DNA of 64,000 bases. Origin: Gemmatimonadota bacterium (lineage in GTDB: Bacteria > Gemmatimonadota > Gemmatimonadetes > Gemmatimonadales > Gemmatimonadaceae). Shown here in pieces: positions 8,016 to 16,960 of the stretch. The notes beneath the pieces were generated by a model. That model did not search any database. It was not told the DNA's origin and saw only the letters and a list, made by a program, of their open reading frames with translations. Where the stretch lies: the NCBI GenBank assembly GCA_016712265.1, contig JADJRJ010000031.1:620001-684000 (forward strand), in the 5' to 3' direction. Position 1 is the first letter of the stretch; each line of letters opens with the position of its first letter. The position numbers and the translations under genes are program-made.

Positions 8016-8428
8016 CTGACTTCAATATTGAGCGTGGTGGTCGCGGCGATCGCGAGCGTCCCATGCGTCCGGCTGACGACCTGGGTGCCCTTGGAGATCG
8101 CGAGGTGCCCCTGGCGCCGGTTGCGACGAGCGACGTCATCAACAAGTGGCTCGATGGCGAGCTGCCGGAGCCTGCGAACCTGCGCGGCGATGCCGCCCGG
8201 TCGGTCGAGTTCTGGCGTCGCATCGGCGAAGAGACGGCCGTGCGTCGCCAGATGGTGACCCCCGCGCACGTCCAGGCGCAGATCATGTCGGAGATCCACC
8301 GCGTTGCCCCCACCCCGGCGACGGACGCGTGGTTCCGTCGTGAGGTGACCGTCAGCTCAACGGTGCTCGTCGGCGGTGCGCTTGGCCTGATCGCCCTCGG
8401 GGCCATCATCGCGCGGTTCATCGGCTGA
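8012..8428 (+). CDS. Probable membrane anti-sigma factor
   Basis: A 138-aa protein with a cytoplasmic N-terminal part and a single C-terminal membrane segment (about residues 114-136, VSSTVLVGGALGLIALGAII). The segment VINKWLDGELPE resembles the helix found early in many anti-sigma domains (the LDGEL motif). It lacks the HxxxCxxC zinc motif of the ZAS class. Four-base overlap with the ECF sigma gene and the single membrane anchor support the role of sequestering that sigma at the inner membrane. The family call rests on context more than on homology. Confidence 0.75.
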   Translation: MTDFNIERGGRGDRERPMRPADDLGALGDREVPLAPVATSDVINKWLDGELPEPANLRGDAARSVEFWRRIGEETAVRRQMVTPAHVQAQIMSEIHRVAPTPATDAWFRREVTVSSTVLVGGALGLIALGAIIARFIG

Positions 8429-8450
8429 TTCGGCGGCAAACGACGCACGA

Positions 8451-8485
8451 GACGCGGGCCGACCCTTCCGGGTTGGCCCGCGTCT
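8451..8485. terminator. Bidirectional stem-loop terminator
   Basis: A 15-bp stem (8451-8465 with 8470-8484, one G-T wobble) closes a TTCC loop, followed on the plus strand by TTCGCTTA. It lies between the convergent anti-sigma and EamA transporter genes and can serve both. Confidence 0.8.
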
Positions 8486-8489
8486 TCGC

Positions 8490-9395
8490 TTAACGGATGG
8501 CGATCAACACACAGCCGGTCGCAATCATCGCCACGCCAATGCGGCGCGGCCAGGTGATGCGCTCCCGGAGCACCGCCCATCCCAGGAAGACGCCCACGAC
8601 AATGCTCAGTTGCCGCAGCCCGATCACCAGGCTCGACGTTCCCTGCCGGAGCGCGAGCAACGTCAGCCCGTAGGAGAGCATGTTCATCACGCCGATGCCG
8701 ACGATGGCGCCGCGATGGGCGCGCCAGGTGGCCTGCCGGTCAGCCGTCGCCACGTTGCGCACGACCCAGCCACCGTACGCGGCGGCGACGACGACCGTAT
8801 AGAGATACATGTAGGCAAATGGGGCCATCTCGCGCAGGGCCACCTTGTCCCACACCGTATACGTCGCCGTAAGGAACGCCGCGAGGACGGCGTACCCAAT
8901 TGCCGGCTGCCGCATGGCCCCGGTGAGCGTGCGCAAGCCGCGTCGATCGAGCGCGGGAAGTTGCAGGACGACAATTCCTGCGACGATCAGCGCGAGGGCC
9001 GCCACGGACCGCGCGCCGAGTCGCTCGCCGAGAAACAGGGCACCGAGTACTGGGAGAAAGACCAGTGCAGCCCCGCGCGACACGGGGTACACGAGCGACA
9101 GGTCACTGCGTCGGTAGGCGGCAGCCAGCGCGACGTAGTTCCCCAGCACGCCGGTCGCGGCGACACCTACGAGGAGCGCGACGCGTGGCCAGGGTGGGAG
9201 TCCATCCTTGGCGGTCAGCAGAAAAAACGGAGCGAAGACCAGTGCCTCGGCCACCTTGGACAGGGCGACGACCAGTTGGCTGCCTCCCGCACGCTTGAGT
9301 AGCAGGTTCCACCCGGCGTGGAGCAGGGCCGATGCGGCAATCAGTCCAACCGCATCCGGATGCAGGGAGGGCTCAGCCACCCGCCACGCGGACAA
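8490..9395 (-). CDS. EamA/DMT-superfamily transporter
   Basis: A 301-aa integral membrane protein with ten predicted helices in two EamA repeats: the first begins AVGLIAASALLHAGWNLLLK, the second about residue 160 (PAIGYAVLAAFLTATYTVWD). The conserved YPVSRGAALVF and LSIVVGVFLGWAVLRERITW segments are at the end of each repeat. DMT permeases export or import metabolites such as amino acids or drugs; substrate unknown. The frame overlaps the 3' end of the upstream serine hydrolase gene by 23 nt; a GTG at 9378-9380 would shorten the overlap to 8 nt. Both genes are probably one transcript. Confidence 0.9.
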   Translation of the reverse strand: MSAWRVAEPSLHPDAVGLIAASALLHAGWNLLLKRAGGSQLVVALSKVAEALVFAPFFLLTAKDGLPPWPRVALLVGVAATGVLGNYVALAAAYRRSDLSLVYPVSRGAALVFLPVLGALFLGERLGARSVAALALIVAGIVVLQLPALDRRGLRTLTGAMRQPAIGYAVLAAFLTATYTVWDKVALREMAPFAYMYLYTVVVAAAYGGWVVRNVATADRQATWRAHRGAIVGIGVMNMLSYGLTLLALRQGTSSLVIGLRQLSIVVGVFLGWAVLRERITWPRRIGVAMIATGCVLIAIR

Positions 9396-11031
9396 ACTTC
9401 ACATTGCGGACGCGTCCGGCGAAGACGCGCAGCTCCGTGACGCGTCCCGAGGCATCGCGTACAAAACGTACGGTGCGCCCGCTGCCGGAAAATCCATCGT
9501 GGTAGCTGGGCGCCAGTGACTCAGGCGGCAGGTGTGCATACTGCAACACCAGCTTGCCATCCGTCGCACGGATCAGGTAGTCGGCACCCACCTCGGGCGA
9601 CCGGTAGGTGCCCACGTAGTCCTCGAGGCGGATGCCGGTCGCCGCTGGCACGTCGGAGCGGCGGAAATCCCGGGAGCCCCCGTCCTCATCCATCACCGCG
9701 GCCTGCCGGTCGGGGCCTGAGCCGCGAAACGTGAAGGTAATCCCGTTGGTCGTTCGGAAACGCGCCGCTCCGGCTGGCTGGGCCAGGCTCGAACCGCCCG
9801 GCATACGGATCACCATCCCGTTGGCGCCGGCGATCACGTCGAAGACGTCATCCGTCGCTTCGTTTCGGTAGCGCCCTACCCAAGGGGTCGCGTCGGACGC
9901 GGAGGCTGCCGTTGGTTGGGGAACGGTGCGCGCTGACGGCAGGAGCAGGGACGCAATGCGGCGCGCGGCGGCGGTTGGGTTGGCGTCCGAGGCACTGCAC
10001 CAGACCGCAATGGAGACGCCGTCGTCCGGAAAACGGGTCATGTAGGTCGAATACCCGGCAGTCGACCCGCTATGCGCGACCTCGCGTCGCCCTTGAAAAG
10101 TGTCATGCCGCAAGCCCAGGGCGTACGGGATCGTGACGCCCGAGGTCAATCGCATCCGTCCCTCGAGGGCCTCGACCAGTGCCTTGCCGCCTGGCACGGT
10201 TCCGGTGGTCAGGGCCTCGTTCCACTTGAGGAGGTCGGCCATCGTGGACAGGAGCCCACCGTTTCCGTACACATTGGTGAAGGGCATCAGGGTGGCGTAT
10301 GTCCCGTTGAGCCGCCTCTGGTACGCGGTGGCACGACCGGCAACGATCCGCTGGTGATCGTCGCGCCACTCCGTATGGGTCATGTCGAGTGGCCCGAAGA
10401 GTCGTTCCTTCGAAAATTGCGCGAGGCTCTTCCCTGACACGCGCTCCACGATGATCGCCGCGAGGGCGTAGCCGGTGTTGCTGTAGAGGTACTCGGCCCC
10501 CGGGCGGAAGTTCAGCTCCTGCTGGCGGGTGACCAGGTGGAGGATGAGCGGAAGGGTGTGGACTTGCTGGCCCGGCGGATTCCCGGTCAGCGAGAGCAAG
10601 CCCCACTGGTCGCGCAGGCCGCTCGTGTGCGTGAGGAGGTTCCGGATCGTGATGGGGGCGCCGAAGTCTGGTACTTCCGGGAGGTGCGTCCGGATGTCGT
10701 CATCGAGGCGCAGCTTGCCGTCGAGCTGCAGGAGGACGATGGCGGCGGACGTGAACTGCTTGGCGACCGAGCCGGACTCCATGACGCTTCCTGCGCCTAA
10801 CGGGACCCCGTACTCCAGGTTCGCCATCCCGTAGCCCTTGGTCAGCAGGACGCGTCCCCGCTGGCTGACTCCAACGGCGCACCCCGGCGTGGTAGTTGTC
10901 CACCGCGCAAACACGGAATCCACGCGAGGTTCGAACGCCGGGTCCGCCTGCGCCGTCGCCAACCGCGAGACGACCAGGGATCCCACAACGAGTGAGGTGA
11001 TTAGCGCGGGCGTTCGTCGGGCCGGAGGCAT
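9373..11031 (-). CDS. Secreted beta-lactamase-fold serine hydrolase (S12-like)
   Basis: A 552-aa exported protein. A Sec signal spans residues 1-28 (cleavage near ATAQA). The beta-lactamase/D-Ala-D-Ala peptidase fold has all three class C motifs: SVAK (Ser88, Lys91), YSN (Tyr183-Asn185) and HSG (320-322). Residues 400-552 form one or two beta-rich C-terminal domains (WVGRYRNEATDDVFDV, YVGTYRSPE) of the lipocalin-like type often appended to such esterases or peptidases. Likely substrates are peptidoglycan-derived or small peptides or esters; resistance to beta-lactams is not implied. Start chosen for the signal peptide; the reading frame extends upstream without one. Divergent from the glycosidase gene over 85 bp. 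Confidence 0.88.
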   Translation of the reverse strand: MPPARRTPALITSLVVGSLVVSRLATAQADPAFEPRVDSVFARWTTTTPGCAVGVSQRGRVLLTKGYGMANLEYGVPLGAGSVMESGSVAKQFTSAAIVLLQLDGKLRLDDDIRTHLPEVPDFGAPITIRNLLTHTSGLRDQWGLLSLTGNPPGQQVHTLPLILHLVTRQQELNFRPGAEYLYSNTGYALAAIIVERVSGKSLAQFSKERLFGPLDMTHTEWRDDHQRIVAGRATAYQRRLNGTYATLMPFTNVYGNGGLLSTMADLLKWNEALTTGTVPGGKALVEALEGRMRLTSGVTIPYALGLRHDTFQGRREVAHSGSTAGYSTYMTRFPDDGVSIAVWCSASDANPTAAARRIASLLLPSARTVPQPTAASASDATPWVGRYRNEATDDVFDVIAGANGMVIRMPGGSSLAQPAGAARFRTTNGITFTFRGSGPDRQAAVMDEDGGSRDFRRSDVPAATGIRLEDYVGTYRSPEVGADYLIRATDGKLVLQYAHLPPESLAPSYHDGFSGSGRTVRFVRDASGRVTELRVFAGRVRNVKFVRVAGG

Positions 11032-11116
11032 GGCGGATGGAGGAAGGGACTCCCCAAGGATAGACGCCTGCGCGCGGGGCATCCACATTTGCCTGTGAAC
11101 CCGCTCCGGCCCCGTC

Positions 11117-13783
11117 ATGACTCGTGTCGTCCTCCGCCTGGTTTGGACCTGCCTTGCCCTGGCCTCGCCGCTCACGGCCCAGGTGATCCCGGCCTTTGAC
11201 CTCGGCACGTCGCCCATCGCGCTCCAGGGCGACGTGCGGCCGGGCGCGTATGTCGCGTCGGCCGGGCGCCGCGCGATCGCCATGGGGACGGAAGACGGCC
11301 GGTTTGAGCTCTGGTCGTGGCCGCTCAAGTGGCTGCATGACTTCCAGCTTGAGTTTCGGGTGCCAAAGTACACGCAGCCGATCCCTGCCCGTGACGTGGC
11401 GCGCCATGTCACCGTACGACCCGAGGGCGTCACGATCGAATACGCGTACGAAACGTTCACCGTCAAGCAGACGGTGTTCAGCGCCCTGGATGCGCCGGCG
11501 GTGTTCATGCTGCTGGAGGTCGATGCCATCCGGCCCCTTGAGGTCATTGCGACCTTCCGGCCCGACATCCACTACGCGTGGCCGGCATCGTTAGGCGGCC
11601 AGTATATCGCCTGGAACGCGCCGGCGAAGGCCTTCCTGTTCTCCGAGAGCCGTCGGCAGGTCAATGCCTTCCTCGGCTCCCCGGCGGTCACCCGGGCCTC
11701 GGACGTGCCGGCGCACATGCTCACCGCCGCCCCGCCGCAGTTCACGATCGGTGTGGGGGATCGCACCCAGCAGTACACCGAACCACGCCTCGGGGAGCCC
11801 CCGGGCGGCAACATCAACCTGCACGAGGCCTTCATCCCGATCGTGATGGCCGGAGGGGAGATGTCACGCGATTCGGCGCGTGCCCTGTATGATCGGATGC
11901 AGGCGCCTGGGGCCGCGCAGGCGGAGTGGCAGCGGCGCGTCGCGCACTACGCTCGCCTGCGGGAGGCCACCATGCGCGTCACGACCCCCGACCCGCTGCT
12001 CAACGGAGCCTTCGAGTGGGCCAAGGTCAACCTGGACGAGTCGATGGTGTGCAACCCGGACCTCGGCTGCGGGCTGGTGGCCGGGTATGGCCACTCCGGC
12101 TCGGCGAGTGACCGGCCCGGGTTCGGGTGGTTCTTTGGCGGTGATGCGGCGATCAACTCGTTTGGGATGAGCGCTGTGGGCCAGCGCGACCTCGTGCGTG
12201 ACGGGGTCTTTCGCTTCTTTGCGAAGTACCAACGCGCGGACGGCAAGATCACGCATGAGATCTCACAGGGCGCGAAGAAGGTCGATTGGTTCGGGGCGTA
12301 TCCGTACGCGTTCTACCATGGTGATACCACCCCGTTCTGGGTGCTGGCCTTTGGGGAGTACTGGAAGCAAACGGCGGATACGGCGCTGGTCCGTGAGTTG
12401 TGGCCGAACGTGCGCAAGGCCTACGACTGGTCGAAGCGCGCCGATTCGGATGGAGACGGGCTCATGGAGAACCCGATCGCCGGGGCGGGCGCACTGGAGG
12501 TGGGCGACCTGCAAGTCGGCATTGTGTCGGACGTGTACCTCTCCGGAGTTTGGGTGGCCGCGCTCGATCGTTTCGCCCGGCTGGCCGACGTGATGCGCGA
12601 GCCTGCCTTGGCGAGCGAGGCACGGGCGATCCGCGCGAAGGCGTTGCGCACCATTGAGCAGAAGCTGTGGCTGCCGCAACTCGGCCAGTACGCCTTCGCG
12701 CTCCTGGACGGAGGCAAGATCAACGAGAACCTCACGTCCTGGCCCGCGACGGCGATGGCCTTTGACGTCTTTGACGCAACCAACGGCGCGCAGATGGCGT
12801 CCCGCCTCGCCGGCGCGGAGATCATGACCGACTGGGGCGCCCGTCCGCTGTCCGCCCGCAGCGCCTTGTTCGACCCGCTGCATTACAACAATGGAGCCGT
12901 CTGGCCGTTTGTCACGGGGTGGGTGTCCCTCGCCCAGTATCGCTATTACAACGCCCACGCGGGCTACTTCGCCCTCCAGGCGATCGCCCGAACCGGATTC
13001 GCCGATGCCCTTGGCCGCAATCCCGAGGTGATCTCGGGCCGCGTGTACAAGCCGCTGGACACCGCCGTGCCGCATCAGTTCTTTGCCACGTCCATGGTGC
13101 TCACGCCACTGGTGCGCGGGCTGCTGGGGCTCGAGGTGGATGCGCCGGCGGGACGGCTCACGCTCGCCCCTCGACTGCCCGCCCACTGGGATTCGTTGCG
13201 CGTGGACCAGATCGCCGTGGGGGACGATCGCCTCTCGGTCGTCATGCGCCGCCGGCGCGGGGTCATCTCCGCCGAGGTGTGGCGCACGGCGGGTGATGCG
13301 GGTCGCCCGATTGAGGTCACCTTCGCCCCAGCGCTCCCGTTAGGCGCGACGAACGTGCAATCCATGGTGCCGGGGGCGGGCCCCGTGCAGCAGTTCCCGG
13401 GCGCGGTCGTGCAGGCGTCCACCGCGCGGCTGCGTGAGCGCTTGCGGCTCGGCACCAGCTGGGAAGGTGGCATCGAAGTGGCAACGGCGACCGAGGCGCC
13501 GCGGATCGGTGCGCGATCCCGCGCGCTTCGCATCATCAGCGAGCGCCTCGTGGGCGGCCGACACGTCATCACCGTTCAGGGGCGTGCACGCGAAGGGTAC
13601 CAACTGCGCCTGCGCGGTACGGCACCGATCGAGCGGGTGACCGTCGAGCCGAGCACGGCCAGTGTGGGGCCCCTGGCCCTCGCCCAGCCTGATTCGCTGG
13701 GCTGGCAAACGCTGCAGGTCACCTTTCCCGCGGAAGGCGCCGACGACGACGGATACGTCACCGTGACCCTCGTCATCGGGTAG
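11117..13783 (+). CDS. Secreted six-hairpin glycosidase (glycogen-debranching-like)
   Basis: An 888-aa protein with a Sec signal (cleavage near LTAQ, residue 22). Residues 30-260 are beta-rich; residues 290-690 are an (alpha/alpha)6 catalytic barrel with the typical segments GWFFGGDAAINSFGMS, KITHEISQGAKKVDW, DGDGLMENP, EVGDLQVGIVSDVY and HYNNGAVWPFVTGW, as in amylo-alpha-1,6-glucosidase (GDE C-terminal) and related GH families. Candidate catalytic acids lie in the GGDAA and GDLQ segments. A beta domain ends the protein. It would cleave alpha-linked oligosaccharides in the periplasm or outside the cell. Exact linkage is not determinable by eye. Confidence 0.85.
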   Translation: MTRVVLRLVWTCLALASPLTAQVIPAFDLGTSPIALQGDVRPGAYVASAGRRAIAMGTEDGRFELWSWPLKWLHDFQLEFRVPKYTQPIPARDVARHVTVRPEGVTIEYAYETFTVKQTVFSALDAPAVFMLLEVDAIRPLEVIATFRPDIHYAWPASLGGQYIAWNAPAKAFLFSESRRQVNAFLGSPAVTRASDVPAHMLTAAPPQFTIGVGDRTQQYTEPRLGEPPGGNINLHEAFIPIVMAGGEMSRDSARALYDRMQAPGAAQAEWQRRVAHYARLREATMRVTTPDPLLNGAFEWAKVNLDESMVCNPDLGCGLVAGYGHSGSASDRPGFGWFFGGDAAINSFGMSAVGQRDLVRDGVFRFFAKYQRADGKITHEISQGAKKVDWFGAYPYAFYHGDTTPFWVLAFGEYWKQTADTALVRELWPNVRKAYDWSKRADSDGDGLMENPIAGAGALEVGDLQVGIVSDVYLSGVWVAALDRFARLADVMREPALASEARAIRAKALRTIEQKLWLPQLGQYAFALLDGGKINENLTSWPATAMAFDVFDATNGAQMASRLAGAEIMTDWGARPLSARSALFDPLHYNNGAVWPFVTGWVSLAQYRYYNAHAGYFALQAIARTGFADALGRNPEVISGRVYKPLDTAVPHQFFATSMVLTPLVRGLLGLEVDAPAGRLTLAPRLPAHWDSLRVDQIAVGDDRLSVVMRRRRGVISAEVWRTAGDAGRPIEVTFAPALPLGATNVQSMVPGAGPVQQFPGAVVQASTARLRERLRLGTSWEGGIEVATATEAPRIGARSRALRIISERLVGGRHVITVQGRAREGYQLRLRGTAPIERVTVEPSTASVGPLALAQPDSLGWQTLQVTFPAEGADDDGYVTVTLVIG

Positions 13784-13924
13784 GTCGAGGTCGGCGAGGT
13801 CAGGTGTAGGGGTGGGCCGGGGCGCGCGTGTCAGTTGCACGAACGCCCTGTAGGGCACGCAGCATCGTCCGTCACTTTGACCAGCACGCGTCCCCCGGCG
13901 TGCTCTTTCCGGGAGACCAACACC

Positions 13925-14695
13925 ATGAAACGCTTCGCCTGCCTCATCGCCCTCGCCGCACTCGCTGCCTGCTCGAGTGACTCCACCGCACCCGTCACGA
14001 CGGAGTCCTTGGACGATCTCTCCGTTGAATTGGTGCAGCAGTACGACGCGACCAGCGCGTCGGCCATGGATCGTGCGGGAATCGGCGGCTCGGAGTTTCC
14101 CGACAGCCTCAAGCTGACGGCGGATCAGAAGGCGCAAATCCAGTCGTTGCACGACGCGTACAAGGCGGCGAACCAGGCGGATCTGGCGGCGCTCCGCGCC
14201 ATCGAGGTCGAAGCGCAGGCGGCGATCAAGGCGGGGAAGACGCGAGAAGAGGTCAAGGCTATCCTGGCGAAGGCGGAGCCGATCCTTGCCCGCCTCGCCA
14301 CGGCGATGGCCAGGCTGCAGCGAGACATCTGGGCGGTCTATACGCCGGCGCAGCAGGCGTGGATCACGTCCAAGGGACGCGGCGACGCCTGCTCGCGAGA
14401 TGTCCTCAAGAGTTTGACAGCTGAACAGACGCGACAGATCGCTGCCCTCAAGGCCGCCTTCGCCGAGTCGGTGAAGGGCCACCTCGCGACGATCAAGGCG
14501 GTGCACGAAGAGGCACGCGCGGCGGCGCAGGCCGGAGCGTCACGCGAGCAGGTCGGGGCCATCCTCCGGAAGGCCGATGCCGCGATGGACGCGATCAAGC
14601 AGGCAGAGCGGCGCCTCGCCGCCTCCATCATGGAGCTCCTCACCCGGGACCAGAAGAACAATGCCTGCCTGGTGCGCCTGTTGATCGGCGGCTGA
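13925..14695 (+). CDS. LTxxQ-motif periplasmic lipoprotein (Spy/CpxP-like)
   Basis: A 256-aa lipoprotein: signal MKRFACLIALAALAAC with lipid cysteine at residue 16. The mature part is almost all helix and contains two similar halves, each with paired LTxxQ-type motifs: LTADQKAQI and YTPAQQAWI, then LTAEQTRQI and LTRDQKNNA, separated by charged amphipathic helices. LTxxQ motifs mark Spy/CpxP/CnrX proteins that act as periplasmic chaperones or stress sensors. The internal duplication makes it about twice the usual length. Start supported by GGGAGA 10-12 nt upstream and the signal peptide; a strong terminator follows. Confidence 0.8.
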   Translation: MKRFACLIALAALAACSSDSTAPVTTESLDDLSVELVQQYDATSASAMDRAGIGGSEFPDSLKLTADQKAQIQSLHDAYKAANQADLAALRAIEVEAQAAIKAGKTREEVKAILAKAEPILARLATAMARLQRDIWAVYTPAQQAWITSKGRGDACSRDVLKSLTAEQTRQIAALKAAFAESVKGHLATIKAVHEEARAAAQAGASREQVGAILRKADAAMDAIKQAERRLAASIMELLTRDQKNNACLVRLLIGG

Positions 14696-14740
14696 GCGGG
14701 AACAGGATCGGGCGGCGTCTCTGGGGGGAGCGCCGACCCA

Positions 14741-14786
14741 ACACGCACCCTCGGGAGCTTCGGCTCCCGGGGGTGTCGTGTTTTTT
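14741..14786 (+). terminator. Rho-independent terminator after the LTxxQ lipoprotein gene
   Basis: An imperfect 18-base-arm stem (14741-14758 with 14763-14780) around a TTCG tetraloop is followed by six T residues (14781-14786). The stem core CGGGAGC/GCTCCCG is perfect. It ends 4 nt before the stop of the convergent serA gene. Confidence 0.88.
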
Positions 14787-14789
14787 CGG

Positions 14790-15761
14790 CTATCGACCGA
14801 GCTGCGTCCGGTTGACGGCGTTTGCCAGGTCGCCGTTCGCGAGGCAGTTCCGGACGGCTTCGGCGATCTCGATGGCAACGTTCTGCTGGGCCTCAGCCGT
14901 GGATGCGCCGAGGTGTGGGGTCATGACAACGTTCGGGAGCGATCGCAGTGGGCTGTCCTTCCCCAGGGGCTCCTGTTCATACACATCGAGCGCAGCTCCG
15001 GCCAAATGACCAGACGTGAGGGCGTCCAGCAGCGCCTTCTCGTTGACGACACCACCGCGTGCCACGTTCAGGAGCAGGGCCCCCTTCTTCATGGTCGCGA
15101 GCTGGGCGGCCCCGATGAGGTTGGCGGTGGCTTCGGTGAGCGGAACGTGCACCGAGAGTACGTCGGCCTGCGAAATTACCTCCGCTAGCGGTGCCAGCCG
15201 CACGTCCAGCTCCATCGCCCGCTCCGGGGTGAGGTACGGGTCGTACACAACCACCTGCATGCCGAAGGCGCGAGCCCGCTTGGCCACTTGGCCGCCGATA
15301 CGTCCCGCCCCGACGAGGCCGAGGGTCTTGCCGTACAGCTCAATGCCGTTGAACGACTTGCGGTCCCACTCGCCCGCCTTCATGGAGCGGTCGGCGGCCG
15401 GGACCTTGCGGGCCACAGCCAGGAGCAGGGCCATCGTGAGCTCGGCTGCCGCGATGGTATTTCCCGCGGGAGCGGTGAGCACCGGGATGCCACGTTCGCT
15501 GGCCGCGTCGACATCGATGGTGTCGACACCGACGCCCGCACGGCCGATGGCCTTGAGGCGATCGGCCTTCGCGAGCGAGGCGCGGGTGATCTTCGTGGCA
15601 CTGCGCACCAGCACCGCATCGGCGTCCGCCATCGCGTTGGCGAGGTCCTCACCCGACAGGCCCGGCTTGACCACGACCGTGAAACGCGGATCGGAGGCAA
15701 GTGGCGCGAGGCCGTCGAGCGCGATGCTGTCGGCGACCAGGACCGTCCACGTCGCACTCAT
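14790..15761 (-). CDS. serA: D-3-phosphoglycerate dehydrogenase, short form
   Basis: A 323-aa 2-hydroxyacid dehydrogenase, oxidising 3-phosphoglycerate to 3-phosphohydroxypyruvate with NAD, the first step of serine synthesis. Segments seen: AIGRAGVGVDTIDVDAASER, NTIAAAELTMALLLA, the NAD-binding loop GLVGAGRIGG, catalytic Arg in NVARGGVVNE, Glu in DVYEQEP and His in MTPHLGAST. The protein ends just after the NAD/substrate domains; the ACT regulatory domain of long SerA enzymes is absent, so feedback inhibition by serine through ACT is not expected. Its ATG overlaps the TGA of the class V aminotransferase gene (ATGA), which supplies the next step. Confidence 0.93.
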   Translation of the reverse strand: MSATWTVLVADSIALDGLAPLASDPRFTVVVKPGLSGEDLANAMADADAVLVRSATKITRASLAKADRLKAIGRAGVGVDTIDVDAASERGIPVLTAPAGNTIAAAELTMALLLAVARKVPAADRSMKAGEWDRKSFNGIELYGKTLGLVGAGRIGGQVAKRARAFGMQVVVYDPYLTPERAMELDVRLAPLAEVISQADVLSVHVPLTEATANLIGAAQLATMKKGALLLNVARGGVVNEKALLDALTSGHLAGAALDVYEQEPLGKDSPLRSLPNVVMTPHLGASTAEAQQNVAIEIAEAVRNCLANGDLANAVNRTQLGR

Positions 15762-16885
15762 GCGGACATCACCTCGCCGAGGTGCTCGAGGACAACCTCA
15801 AGCTCGGCCAACGTGTGGTCGCCCATGTGACCAATACGGACCATGTCATCCTTGAGCTTGCCGTATCCGGACGCGATCACGAACCCGCGCTTCTTCATCT
15901 CGCTGACGATCGCGGAGCCAGGCTTGCCCTTGGGTGCGGTGATGCAGGTGACACCGGGGGCGCGATACCCTTCGGGGGCGTAGAGGGAAACCCCGAGGCG
16001 ATCGCCATTCTCGCGCGTCCAGGCCCAGGTGCGTTCCGCCATGGCGGTGTGGCGTGCCCACCGAGCTTCCATGGTCTCGCGCTGGATGTGTGCCAGCTGC
16101 ACGTCGAGGGCGTACAGGAGCGACACGGCCGGCGTGTTGGGCGATTGGTTCTTCTTCGTGTATTCCTCGAACTCCAGGAGGTCGAAGTACAGGCCGCGCC
16201 GCTTGCTCTCCTTGGCGCGGGCCATCACGCGGTCGTTGGCCGTGCAGAACGCGAGTCCGGACGGGAGGGCCAAGGCCTTTTGCGAGCCGGTGAGGACGTA
16301 GTCGAGCTCCCAGGCATCACTCTCGATCTGTCCGGCGCCCATGGACGACACGGTGTCGACGACGAGGACCACGTCACCGGCGGCGTGGACGGCCTTGGCG
16401 ATGTCGGCAATCGGGTTGAGGACGCCAGTCGACGTTTCCGAGTGAACGACGGTGACGACATCGTACTTCCCACCCTTGAGTGCGTCGGCCACCATGTCGG
16501 GCGAGTGATACTGCCCGTAGGGAAGCTCGATCTTGTCGGCCGCGATCCCCGAATTCACGGCGGCCTTGTGGAAACGCTCCGAGAACGAGCCGTTCACGAG
16601 GCACAGCACGCGCTCGCGCACCGCGTTACGCACGCCAGCCTCCATGAGCCCTGTTGCGGACGACGTGGCGGTGTGGACGAGCCGCGTGGTCCGGAACACC
16701 GCCTGCAACCCGGTGAGGACGCGTCCCATGATGGCTTCGATATCCTTGCCACGATGGGCCATCATCTGCTGGGTCATGGCAGCGAGGACGTCGTGGCGCA
16801 CCTCGGTCGGCCCCGGGAGGAAGAACTTCCCGAACGGCGGGGCCTTCACCCCTGGCTGGCTGGTTGGATCAACGGCGGTGGTCAT
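15758..16885 (-). CDS. Class V aminotransferase (phosphoserine/serine-pyruvate type)
   Basis: A 375-aa PLP enzyme of the alanine-glyoxylate/serine-pyruvate/SerC-like group. FFLPGPTEVRHDVLAAM at the N-terminus, TSSATGLMEA phosphate-binding region, VVDTVSSMGA with the PLP Asp, and TGSQKALALPSG with the Schiff-base Lys203. Overlap with serA strongly suggests it transaminates phosphohydroxypyruvate (or hydroxypyruvate) with glutamate to make phosphoserine (serine), as in other serA-linked class V enzymes. The leader on the minus strand (16904-16925) contains two copies of CTGCCGTC-type sequence similar to the heptamer array at 22704. Confidence 0.9.
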   Translation of the reverse strand: MTTAVDPTSQPGVKAPPFGKFFLPGPTEVRHDVLAAMTQQMMAHRGKDIEAIMGRVLTGLQAVFRTTRLVHTATSSATGLMEAGVRNAVRERVLCLVNGSFSERFHKAAVNSGIAADKIELPYGQYHSPDMVADALKGGKYDVVTVVHSETSTGVLNPIADIAKAVHAAGDVVLVVDTVSSMGAGQIESDAWELDYVLTGSQKALALPSGLAFCTANDRVMARAKESKRRGLYFDLLEFEEYTKKNQSPNTPAVSLLYALDVQLAHIQRETMEARWARHTAMAERTWAWTRENGDRLGVSLYAPEGYRAPGVTCITAPKGKPGSAIVSEMKKRGFVIASGYGKLKDDMVRIGHMGDHTLAELEVVLEHLGEVMSA

Positions 16886-16960
16886 GGACAGTGTGGGAGG
16901 TCAGGAGGCAGGACGGCAGATGACAGACGGCAGGACAACCGAATCGACTGGTGCGCACCA

